DNA from: Piezodorus guildinii
Taxonomy: Eukaryota > Arthropoda > Insecta > Hemiptera > Pentatomidae
Length of the DNA stretch: 64,000 nt
Assembly (NCBI GenBank): GCA_023052935.1
Contig: CM041298.1
Location: forward strand, 64,474,217 to 64,538,216
Direction of reading: 5' to 3'
This document shows positions 55,330 through 64,000 of the stretch, in pieces. Position numbers and translations under genes: made by a program. Below the pieces are notes generated by a model, which saw only the letters and a list, made by a program, of their open reading frames with translations, was not told the DNA's origin and made no database searches. The stretch's first letter is position 1. Each line of letters starts with the position of its first letter.

Positions 55330-55919
55330 AACACACATCTGTTGCGACCTCGACCAGGTAATAGGGGCTTATATAACTTATAAGTTATATAAGTTATTAT
55401 AAGTGTGCCTTTTATGGTTTAACAACAAAAGCTCATTATTATTCTTAATAATTAATTTATTATTGAAATTATTCAACTTTCTTTCAGTATTCTCAATACA
55501 AAACACTATTACTATTGGGTTGAGTTATAAGTATCGATCTGATAGTGACTGCTGGTTAATTTTTCGCTTTACACAGCTGAAGAATGTTCTTCTTTTATAG
55601 CTGATATATTTCCTTCCACATGCTGTTGATTTGGGATTTGAAGATGCGCTTGAACTTGCCGCAGAGACTATTTCTGCTGCTACAGTATATAAAAGTTGCT
55701 CGATAGATTTTAATAAGCCAGGATTATCTTTAGGTTTCGTAAAATGAGGTGGATCTCTTTGTTAGGAATGACTTCTCTTATAAATAGATCCTTAAGAATT
55801 CATCACATTCACGATAATTAACCCAAAAATCCCCTCGACAATTATCGAAAAAACAAAACAAAAAAGCTCAATTCATCAAAGTTCTAGTTTTTGTTCTGTT
55901 TTTGTTTGCCGCCATACTG
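55330..55919. other. No gene recognised
   Basis: Nothing recognised. Confidence 0.5.
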
Positions 55920-56130
55920 AAAAAAAAAAAACGCTGCCAATTATTACAAAATTGTTTATTATTTCCAAATAACTATATAAGGGTATAACTGTTTATATAT
56001 TTTCACTAATATGAAAAGCAATAAATGATTCAAAGAAAATGGTCACTTGTCACTGCTAATTTGAAAGCGCTATATCACTCCTATTTATTTCTAAACCGAT
56101 TTCAATTTTTTTTTTTTCCTTTTGTAGAAA
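55920..56130 (-). repeat. Repeat Y copy 4
   Basis: Inverted relative to copy 1: AATTATTACAAAATTG, CAAATAACTATATAAGGGTA, ATATGAAAAGCAATAAATGA, TTTGAAAGCGCTATA, AACCGATTTCAATTTTT; collinear with 25890-26150. Confidence 0.5.
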
Positions 56131-56784
56131 ATGAATAAACTAGCGTATATACACACTAGATTTATTTTATTTTTTTCTTATTAAACTGATAGATCTCTTC
56201 TCCATCTTCAAAAATAACTGAGATATTGAATGAAATCCACAATAATTTACCCGAAGCTCCCCTCGGGAATTAATGCATTTTGCCGACGTTTCACTGGTTT
56301 TTTTAGATGTCCATTCAATAATCTGTTAAATAGAATTTTCCTCGCATTTAATTTTACTTTTTGCAATATCCATTATCATTATTAAATAAGATAGTGTTAC
56401 TATATATATTCAATGTTTCTATATATGAAAATGAAGACTTGGCAGAAAAAAGGGCATGAATGATATTTTCCCCCAGAATGAGATATTGCCGCCCTGCTCC
56501 TCCTCACTGGCTTTCCATCTAATTTATGCCGCTCTAATGCCGGGGACAAGAGGTGAAACATGAAGGTAGCTCCTCAGTTTGCCCAGGCTCGGATCCTCCC
56601 ATTTGTTTACAGTCATCATTATCTCGCCTGATTTACGTCCTCGCCTTCCTAGTTATATCTGTTCCTGAAAGGTATAAGAGAAAAGCATCAGAAGGCTGAG
56701 GAAAAAGGATCATAGATCAATTCATCAAAGTTCTAGCTTTTTTTTGTTTTGGTTTTGTTGATCAAACCCAACAGATGCCTCTTA
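56131..56784. other. No gene; one GC-richer island
   Basis: 56480-56660 is clearly more GC-rich (for example GCCGCCCTGCTCCTCCTCAC) than its surroundings but shows no long frame and no repeat elsewhere in the window. It could be a conserved non-coding block or an old exon. Confidence 0.35.
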
Positions 56785-56990
56785 AATTTTATAAAGGGAG
56801 TAAAATACCCTTGGTTACACCGTCCTTCGGAAGATGGGACCGCATAGTGGTAGTTCCGAGTCTGTGTGATGTCAGGTACCCATTCATAACCTAATTAAAC
56901 CTGGATAGGCAATATTTAGGGCTTTCCCTACAGCATCGATTAACAACGATTAGCCAGGGTAATGTAAAAGTGGCGTTATATGAATATATC
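56785..56990 (+). mobile_element. SINE-B 3' part
   Basis: GGGAGTAAAATACCC, CGTCCTTCGGAAGATGGGAC, GTGATGTCAGGTACC, AACCTGGATAGGC; the head is missing and the tail is degraded. Confidence 0.7.
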
Positions 56991-57191
56991 TCTGGAGATC
57001 TCGAAATTTTGGAAAAAAAAAAATATATATGAGTGACAAATAGCATAAACTTAATTTTTTATAACCAAAATGTTTTTTTTATTAATTTAAGAAGTTTTAT
57101 GAAAAACTATTTATAATTTAAATCTAAAATGAAAGTAGAAATCTAAAATCTATTTGAAATAGTTGGTTGCTTAAAATTTTGAAAGATAATA

Positions 57192-58660
57192 TTTATAGAA
57201 TAGAATAGAAAATAATCTTTATTCTGAGATATAGTCCATTGAACAACACATATGTACAATTAAGGTATACAATGTATCTGGCTAAAAGACTAAATGATCA
57301 TAATTAATTATTATTTACAGGGCTGTAAGAAGTAATAAAATGAAAATAAAGAAATATATCAATACAGTAATACAAAAGAATAAAATAAAGTAACTTCTTC
57401 AGATATAAATTTGTTAAACAAAAATTAATGTAACATTAATTAATAAATTAAGTAAGGCATGGGCAATAACTAATATTTCTTTTTTATATTCAGATTCTGA
57501 TATTTGATATAAATCTTCATTGCTATAGACCGCCTGTTTGGGAATACAGGAGGTATTGGAACAGTTGGGACTCGAATGATTATGGAGAAGAAGCATGGCG
57601 GATATGAGTAGGTAGGGAATTCTAGAGATTAGCAGAGCGGGCAAGAAAGGAATGATCAAAAATTGTTGTTCTATTGTTAGGAATGTAAAGGTCCGAATGC
57701 TAAGACCTTGTTTCGATAAAGTGGATTGACGATTTAAATTGTAGATACTGTGGATGTAAGGAGGGAGCTGGAGGTTAATGGTTTGGTGAAGGAATGATCC
57801 CAGGAAATATTGTCTGCGAATTGGGGGGGGAGGAGCCATTTTTAACTCCCCGTATAAATGGGTCACACGAGACCGCTTCGGAGTGTTGAGGACAAATCTT
57901 AAAAACATGTCCATAATTCGCTTTAGCCTGTCCTCAAACACTGTCGAGAGGCCACCATATACTAAGCAGCAATAGTTAAAGTGGAGGAAAATTAGTGAGG
58001 AAATAAGGAGGCTACGGATGTATGGTGGAAGAAGATGACGGAAACGATGAAAATATTTGAGGGTACTTATTGTTTTGCGAAAAATTTGGGCAAATGGAGT
58101 TTCCAGGGTTTGTTCAATAGTAATAACCAGGTTTTTGACTAAGGAGCTGAACGTGATTGGGCGATGATTTAGGATTAGATTCGGAATTGTAATGTTGGAT
58201 CGAAAGAGGGAACTGGAACCTATAACAATGGCCTGAGTTTTCTTAGCATTCAACGTTAGTTTATTGAGGGTTGCCCAGGCACAGATTCTATCCAGGTCTT
58301 CCTGAATTTTGGCAAATGTTACTACTACTGACTCGGAAGGAGAGAAGGATGGGTAGATCTGGAAGTCGTCAGCGTATTGGTGGTGGGAGCAGTGGTGGAT
58401 TGAATCGGAAAGATCATTGATATAGATATTTAAAAGGAGAGGAGATATGCTTGAACCCTGGGCCACACCTGCCGAAAGGATAAGAAAGGAAGACAGAGGA
58501 TTGTTAGGAATAGTGACAGCTTGAGTCCTATTTGAAAGAAATGATCGAAACCAGCGAATAGAGACTGTAATTTAGAAAAACGAATAGGGTGAACAAGGGA
58601 GTCGAAAGCTTTTGAAAAGTCTAGAAGTATTAGTACTGTCAGTTTCTTTTCGTCCATGGC
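57192..58660 (-). mobile_element. CR1-like LINE with RT core
   Basis: Minus strand, 5' truncated inside the RT. The 3' end is an ATTCTATTCTAT run (57197-57209) rather than poly(A), shared with the copy at 21728. This microsatellite type of 3' end, with the RT sequence, points to a CR1-like clade. The last 220 bp before the tail is the 3' UTR. Confidence 0.85.
57414..58660 (-). pseudogene. Reverse transcriptase of CR1-like LINE
   Basis: The first part (58430-58657) has MDEKKLTVLILLDFSKAFDS, palm motif A with its Asp. A frame change near 58560 leads to an AQGSSISPLLLNIYINDL block (motif B) and YADDFQIYPSFS (catalytic Asp pair) in a 350-codon frame (57414-58466). Then come CAWATLNKLTLNAKKTQAIV and the thumb with FNYCCLVYGGLSTVFEDRLK. 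The final about 150 residues align with the fragments at 21877 and 27834. The RT active site is intact, but the truncation and frameshift kill it. Confidence 0.9.
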
Positions 58661-58948
58661 TGTATGTATTTATAATGTGTTTTATTAATGAAATTTACAT
58701 ATATAAATTTACTATACATATGCTTTGCACACAATGCATAGACTTTAGTCCATCTACAAAATATCGCTCCTTAGTAAATAATTCTTTACAAATATTGTAT
58801 TAAATAAGAAAAACGTAAAACTAATTGAACATTTTTCATTTTATTTAAATATTTAACTGTGAAAGAAGTATATGTCTATATTTGCAGGCCCTTACATGAT
58901 AATTACATGAAGCTCCTCAATTTTTACCATTACTGCTCCAATTTTTCT
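58661..58948. other. No gene recognised
   Basis: AT-rich; nothing recognised. Confidence 0.5.
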
Positions 58949-59140
58949 TTATAATAATTCTTGCCCCATTTTTGGCAGTACTGCCCCACCAAACCAATGC
59001 CTCCTTATTTCCGGTAACACGGAGCAGATCCCTACATAATGGTACATGTCCTGCGTGTCTTTATTATCACATAAACTACAGTAATGTAATTCTGCCTCCC
59101 TTGCAACATTACTGTTAGGGTATTGAAGTTGTCCTTTCAT
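58949..59140 (-). pseudogene. LINE C-terminal Cys/His fragment
   Basis: 63 codons with HYCSLCDNKDTQDMYHYVGI then CSVLPEIRRHWFG. This C-x2-C...H...C pattern followed by 'EIRR' is the C-terminal zinc-like module of some LINE ORF2 proteins. No other part of the element is recognised nearby. Confidence 0.55.
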
Positions 59141-59149
59141 TTATTCACA

Positions 59150-59545
59150 TTTTATGTGTTAATATTAAATCGATAGCGGTAAAACCCAACTAGATAGTTG
59201 TTCCTTAAGGACATACATTTTTCCAATAATGATTTCATAACTACAACCAGAACTGTTGTTTCCAGTGAAGATGCAGCTGCTCCGAGTAATAACACCAATT
59301 GACAGCCTCCATCTTGTATAGAGTTAGTCAATAAAATAATTACAGATGATTATCCTCACGACGAAGCTCAATAACAAACCTATAATAATAACAAAGCGAT
59401 CTCATCCTGCGGGCTGTAGCTTGCCAGTTGGCTTCATCTTATCAACGTTAGCTATCGTCTCGGTCTATAGCTAGTAATCCACTTTATTAAAACTTATTTT
59501 AATTTATATTGTTTATATACGACGTATTAATCGATATTTAAAAAA
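59150..59545. other. No gene recognised
   Basis: Slightly less AT-rich; nothing recognised. Confidence 0.5.
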
Positions 59546-59546
59546 A

Positions 59547-60304
59547 ATCTAGTGCGGGCAACACACGACTTTCACTTACCACCATATTAAAAATCAATGA
59601 AAGAATTTTCAAAAACAGTTAGAGATAAAAATACGTAAAACTATTACGGAATAAATTAAATTGAATTTCTATAGAAACATGTGTTTCATTAAAAAATATA
59701 TTATATTATTATCTAAAATAATCAGTTAGTTTTATGTTCATTTCATCACTCTCTATTAACTTTTAAAAGCTTGTGTATTAGATAATAATTATTCTAAAAT
59801 CTTTAGCTTTCTAACGGTATATCATGCATGTATATTACTGCTCTTAAGTTCAAAAACGAAAAATTGCATTAAAAAAATATTTTTTCTGTTTTCTCCTTTA
59901 GTTGGGTATCGAATTTATTCAGTTTATATATTTACCTGTTTTTCATCAGCATTAACAAGATGAAATAGTTATTTTTATTGAATCTTCAAAATTAAAGGTA
60001 CTTTAGGGGAAGAAATTTTAAAATATCGCATTTAAGCCCTGTCAGACCATTTTAATCAGAATAAAACCTACATGATATTAAAGCCCATTAAACTTTACAT
60101 CGATATAGCGAGTTTAATCAAAATCGTCGGAACCGTTTTCGAGAAAATCGAAAAAAGGTGCAAAATGCATGGTATAAAGTGCCTCTTCTGGTGAGCTCAT
60201 TTTTATGAAAAAAGTTTTGTCACGCCTCAGGCGTATAGTTGTCTTAAATATGAAATTTCAGTTTCATAGGACTTACGGTTTCCGCCCGGGACTTACACAC
60301 CACA

Positions 60305-60395
<91 letters not shown>
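59547..60395 (+). repeat. Repeat X, truncated in its microsatellite
   Basis: From AATCTAGTGCGGGCAACACACG through all inner blocks up to the AC run, then only GAGACCTTTTTGTG before unrelated DNA. The normal terminal GGTAAGTGAAAGT end is missing. Confidence 0.8.
60300..60394 (+). repeat. Long (AC)n microsatellite
   Basis: About 46 uninterrupted AC units, the longest run in the window, at the variable site of repeat X. Confidence 0.95.
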
Positions 60396-60397
<2 letters not shown>

Positions 60398-60554
60398 ACC
60401 TTTTTGTGTCACTATTGCTCAAATACGTATTCATTTTATATTAGATTATATTGGCTGGTAAGTTGACTAGAGATGTTAAGGTAATGTAGAATAACGTATT
60501 AGCTTTAAGCATTCCACATCCCATTATTTTTCTAGCATATTCCCTGAAGCTCTT

Positions 60555-60700
60555 AGGTGGTGAATAGTGGCTGAGAGTGTTAAGGCTTCGTATTTTGGTA
60601 AGCTCGCGTCAAATGACGCCAGTTCGATACCATCCTTGGTGGAATGAAACCCGACTTAAGCGCTCGGGTGGTTACCTCAAGGATGAACCATGTAGTTTAC
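60555..60700 (+). mobile_element. tRNA-headed SINE-like fragment (third type)
   Basis: AGTGGCTGAGAGTGTTAAGGC (A-box side) and GACGCCAGTTCGATACC (B box), followed by CACTCGGG-type words (AAGCGCTCGGGTGGTTACC). The body differs from SINE-A and SINE-B. Its end is not delimited. Confidence 0.45.
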
Positions 60701-60720
60701 TTTCATTAAAGTAGGAAAGG

Positions 60721-61254
60721 ATTAAAGCTTAGAATTAAAAACTGCTTTATTGGCGTAAAAGTTTAAGGAAAGTTTCCAGTATTTTACCACTTACTAACCC
60801 TAGACTAAACTTATAATTGTAATTGAGTCCAAAATAGTAAGAAAATTATCACACCATAGGTTTAGCTAACCAATTATGTATTTTTTCATAAAAAAAATTT
60901 CAGTTCAGTATTTTAATAGTTTTCCAATCATGCAGTAAGAAGAATAATCCATCAACCGGGATACCTTGATATCTACCTATTGATAAATTTATACGCTTAT
61001 TTTCATTGAAGATCGAAAATTTGCTTCAAAATTTGCGATTAAAAGCTATATTATATTGAAAGCTTTAATCTGTTAGGAAAAGTTTAATATTCAAATTAAA
61101 GTATTTTTTTATGTAATTACTTTTCTTTAAAAAAATGTAACTGTTGATGACAAATATTACTTTATTTGTGGTTGGCACCATTCTTTCATAAGCTTCATAC
61201 AATGTTTATCAGTTTAGGTTACTACCTTTAATTTAATATTCTTATAAAGCCTTT
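60721..61254. other. No gene recognised
   Basis: AT-rich; nothing recognised. Confidence 0.5.
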
Positions 61255-61395
61255 AAAAATCAATAAGTGCTCCATATTCTGTCACCAATGCCATAATCCA
61301 TGAAGACTTTAATATCCCATTTGTTACTGACATAGCCAGGAATATATATAACTCTAGTTCCCACGAGCTTTCTATCCAAACAGTCTTTTTCCCTG
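61255..61395 (+). pseudogene. Small jockey RT C-terminal remnant
   Basis: One frame reads SAPYSVTNAIIHEDFNIPFV then TDIARNIYNSSSHEL, paralleling NAPYYVTN...HHDLNIPFVL in the LINE at 32913. No 3' UTR follows. Short but distinctive. Confidence 0.6.
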
Positions 61396-61454
61396 TGTTT
61401 TAGGCTGCTCTGTTCCTTCGGAATAGCATCATGTTTTTAGCCTATAGAAACTTG

Positions 61455-61535
61455 GTGTGTCTAGCGTCTAGCGCGAAAACGAAAAGTCTTATGAAACTGA
61501 AATTTCATATTTAAGACAAAAATACATTATCACAG

Positions 61536-61568
<33 letters not shown>

Positions 61569-62205
61569 TCAAAATCAGTTAACCAGAACAGCAACTTTAT
61601 ACCATGCATTTAGAATCTTTTTTACGTTTTCCTCAAAAACTGGTTTAACAATTTTGATTAAACTATCTCTATCGATGTGGAATTTAAGGACTTTAATATC
61701 ACGTAGGTTTCATTCAGATTGAAGTAGTCTGACTTTTCTTAAATGCCGATATTTTAAATTTTTTTCCTCAAAGTACATTTAATTTGTAGATTTTATAAAA
61801 TTGACAATATCATCTCATTAGCATCGCTAAAACGGCTAAATTTACAAGATGAACGAATTTGATAATCAAATAAAGGAGAAAAGAGAAAAAAATATTTTTT
61901 TAAATGCAATTTTTGTGTTTTTAACATAAAAACAGTAAATAATGTATCGTTGAAAAGCTGAAGATTTTACATAAAATATTATCTTATACAAGAAATTGTG
62001 AAAGTTAATAGAGACTAATGAAAATCCGATAAAACTGATTTTCGTATATTATAATTTAATAGAGTATTTGATAAAACAAATGTTTCTATTGAAACTTAAT
62101 GTAATTAATTCTCTATCAATTTATTTTCAGATCTAAATCTTTTAAAAAATAATTAAATTCTTTTTAACTAAGGAGATAAGTGAAAATCGTGTGTTGCCCG
62201 CACTA
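61455..62205 (-). repeat. Repeat X, lacks one terminus
   Basis: Starts inside X after the microsatellite (GTCTAGCGCGAAAACGAAAA) and runs to AGATAAGTGAAAATCGTGTG then TTGCCCGCACTAGATTTTA. A T-run of about 29 (61540-61567) interrupts it. Confidence 0.75.
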
Positions 62206-62369
62206 GATTTTATTTAATGGTCCGTATATCCTCTTCATAATCTTCATTTCAATCTTCAGGACTTCCGAAAGGCTCGAAAGGCCGTTTCCTTAAAAATACA
62301 GTAACACCGCTCTTACTACGGTGCTTAAAACCCTATACTTGCATTACAGGACAGATTTATTTTATTTTT

Positions 62370-62560
62370 TGTTGTAGATGTTTCCATAGAAGTTCAGTCT
62401 TTCCAGTCTGGCTATTCTTTCTTCTATAAATGCCGTATCCGTTCCATGCTATTAATTGTTTCCCCTAGGTATATAACTTTTTGATTACGCATTCTTATCC
62501 GTAGTTTGTGTTTATTGTTGTTGATTGGTTTTTTAGATTCCACTGATATGTGTGCGTTAT
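62370..62560 (-). pseudogene. RT C-terminal remnant (RTE-like)
   Basis: The minus translation has NNNKHKLRIRMRNQKVIYLG then ETINSMERIRHL, and an IEERIARLERLN-like continuation in another frame. It resembles the 'VKYLGQTI...IERIA' region after the RT palm of RTE-type LINEs. Short and decayed. Confidence 0.45.
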
Positions 62561-63183
62561 GAGTAGAAACTAGAGTCGCTACATATGTGCTGTAAGTTAT
62601 TATTTTTACTATCGGACTCTGTTTATCATGTGCTGAAAAGGTGGGTTATTTTTAATATTATTGTAATGAAAAATGCTGAATGTAATAATTTATTTACAAG
62701 GATATGCTGTTTACATATAGTTATGTTGACATGGATATTTAATTTTGCCTGAAGGTCTATTAATTTCATTCTGTAATGCTTTTTCCATACTAACTTTGAT
62801 AGGCCCTAGAAGTGTTAGTGTTGCCTGGATCGAATATTGGCAATTTATGGTCAGAAACTGAGTGGATAATATTTTTTTTTAATATAACCTTTGTCGCTAG
62901 GACTTAGTTTTTAGGATCTATGAAATGAAAGAAAATCACGTTTTTGCTTAACTCTTTATTGACACGCTCTGTGTTGCTCGCATTGTTTGAAGTTATTATA
63001 TTGTTTCACATGAAATGTCCGTTTTTATAGTTTCTGAAATACTTAAAGGATTTTGCAGGTCTCTTGTTTTCTTCCGAATGTTTATATATTTAAAGTAAAC
63101 AGTTACTAATCTTCTACCTTTGTATTATAAACATTAACTTCCCAATCAATTACCCACTTTTTAGTGTACCTCCAAATATGAAC
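62561..63183. other. No gene recognised
   Basis: AT-rich; no mariner terminal inverted repeat could be picked out in it. Confidence 0.45.
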
Positions 63184-64000
63184 ATGGAAGCACGCAATTT
63201 TCGAGTAATATTTTTGTACGAGTTTAAACTCGGCCATTCAGCAGCTGAGACCGCTAGAAATATTTGCAAGGCGTTTGGAGAAGGGGGTGTTAATGAACGG
63301 ACCATTCGCCGTTGGTTTGCTTAGTTTTTAGCTGGGGATACCGACTTGGAAAACTTGCCCGGAGGAATAGGGGTGAGCATAATCGAATGATCGTCATAAT
63401 CGGATGATCGGACTTCGATGATTTAAATAATCGAATGATCGAATGATTAATATGCACTCTGAGAAACAATATAGCACAATTCCCCTCTATATGGTGGCTG
63501 AGCGTAAATGCACATATCCATATAATTTATGCAATGAGCAAAAAAAAAAAAAAAATCATTGTTTAATGACAATAATCCCTCGATTGTCATTAAACAATAC
63601 AGTTCGAATAATCATTCGTTTCTCCAAACCGATTAATTCGATTATGCCCATCCCTACCGAGAAAGACCTCCGTCCGTAATAGACAACGATGTCCTCAAAC
63701 ATACAGTAGAAGGAAACCCCTACCAAACAGTTAAAGGACTCTCAGCACAACGAAATGCAAGTGCATCTACCGTTTCCAGACATTTAAAGTGTATTGGGAA
63801 AGCAAAAAAGCTCGATACATGGGTACTTCATGATCTCACTGAGCGGCATGTTTCACAGCAAAAATTGAAAGAACTAGCCTACGAAGCTCTTCCGCACCCA
63901 CCATATTCTCTCGACTTGTCTCTAACAGATTACCGTCTGTTCAGGAATTTAGACAACGTCGTCAAAGGAAAACTTTTTGAAAATGATGATCAAGTGAAAA
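63184..64000 (+). pseudogene. Mariner transposase, internally deleted and interrupted
   Basis: It starts MEARNFRVIFLYEFKLGHSA, then ETARNICKAFGEGGVNERTI and RRWF (first helix-turn-helix), followed by an in-frame stop near 63322. After the MITE (63368-63656) it resumes ERPPSVIDNDVLKHTVEGNP, LSAQRNASASTVSRHLKCIG (second helix-turn-helix) and KLDTWVLHDLTE. It then jumps straight to HVSQQKLKELAYEALPHPPY and SLDLSLTDYRLFRNLDN. The part that would carry the first two catalytic Asp residues of the DDD triad is deleted; only the last Asp region (LTDY) remains. It runs off the window edge. Inactive. Confidence 0.9.
63368..63656. mobile_element. hAT-like MITE inside the mariner
   Basis: 289 bp with ends TAGGGGTGAGCATAATCGAAT and ATTCGATTATGCCCATCCCTA (inverted). 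It splits the transposase frame between LENLPGG and the RERPPSV block. The flanking 8 bp (CGGAGGAA/CCGAGAAA) are similar but not identical. It holds AATCGAATGATCG-type repeats and an inner hairpin ATTGTTTAATGACAAT/ATTGTCATTAAACAAT (63556-63598). No transposase. Confidence 0.8.

Noticed and set aside
56270..56330. Further hammerhead motif at GACGTTTCACTGG
   Set aside because: The reverse complement has GTGAAACGTC but no CTGANGA and no pairing stem II.
60300..60444. 79-codon frame with a His/Thr repeat
   Set aside because: Translation of the AC microsatellite.
63443..63679. 78-codon plus frame near the end
   Set aside because: It crosses the MITE inside the mariner and is not in the transposase frame.
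1..64000. CRISPR array, bacterial operons, prophage
   Set aside because: No regularly spaced direct repeats with unique spacers and no prokaryotic genes; all coding remnants are eukaryotic mobile elements.

Overview
The window is AT-rich animal DNA, almost certainly arthropod: it holds jockey-, CR1- and I-type LINEs, a mariner, hAT-like MITEs, tRNA-derived SINEs and a short TTAGG run. No bacterial, plasmid or phage features are visible. It reads as gene-poor intergenic or intronic sequence built from layers of mobile elements, nearly all broken. Identifications rest on protein motifs, target-site duplications (TSDs) and repeats compared inside the window; no database search was possible. The species cannot be named.

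Layout. 0-2.5 kb: a jockey-type LINE on the minus strand that keeps ORF1 and endonuclease but lacks reverse transcriptase. 4.3-11.6 kb: a foldback element (two copies), one copy embedded in a 3.9 kb near-perfect palindrome. 11-37 kb: a field of copies of an unclassified repeat of about 0.9 kb ('repeat X', 13 copies or fragments in the window), tRNA-SINEs, LINE 3' ends, CR1-like LINE fragments, and a decayed copy of an uncharacterised arthropod protein family (24.2 kb). 32.9-34.8 kb: a LINE with a clean TSD, poly(A) and an almost open reverse transcriptase. 38.3-38.5 kb: a 180-nt exon-like stretch that is the best candidate for host coding sequence. 39.4-52.7 kb: I-clade LINEs, including one of 4.8 kb spanning ORF1 to RNase H, and LINE-in-LINE and MITE-in-LINE nesting. 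53-64 kb: SINEs, a MITE, a CR1-like LINE with an RT core, more repeat X, and a mariner that lost part of its catalytic domain and carries a hAT-like MITE.

Most notable: three independent insertions of about 235-265 bp (near 11.3, 18.8 and 29.1 kb), each with a 12-13 bp or longer TSD, each carrying a type-I hammerhead ribozyme-like core (CTGANGA, stem II, GAAAC, GTH) with base-pairing stem I and an almost loopless stem III. Two cores look intact and one is mutated. Such minimal hammerheads are known from Penelope-like elements and retrozymes, so these may be small non-autonomous ribozyme-bearing retroelements. The palindrome and the exon-like stretch follow in interest.

There is no operon-like gene organisation. 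The coding remnants are element-encoded proteins (ORF1 nucleic-acid binding, endonuclease, reverse transcriptase, RNase H, transposase) that served only their own elements.
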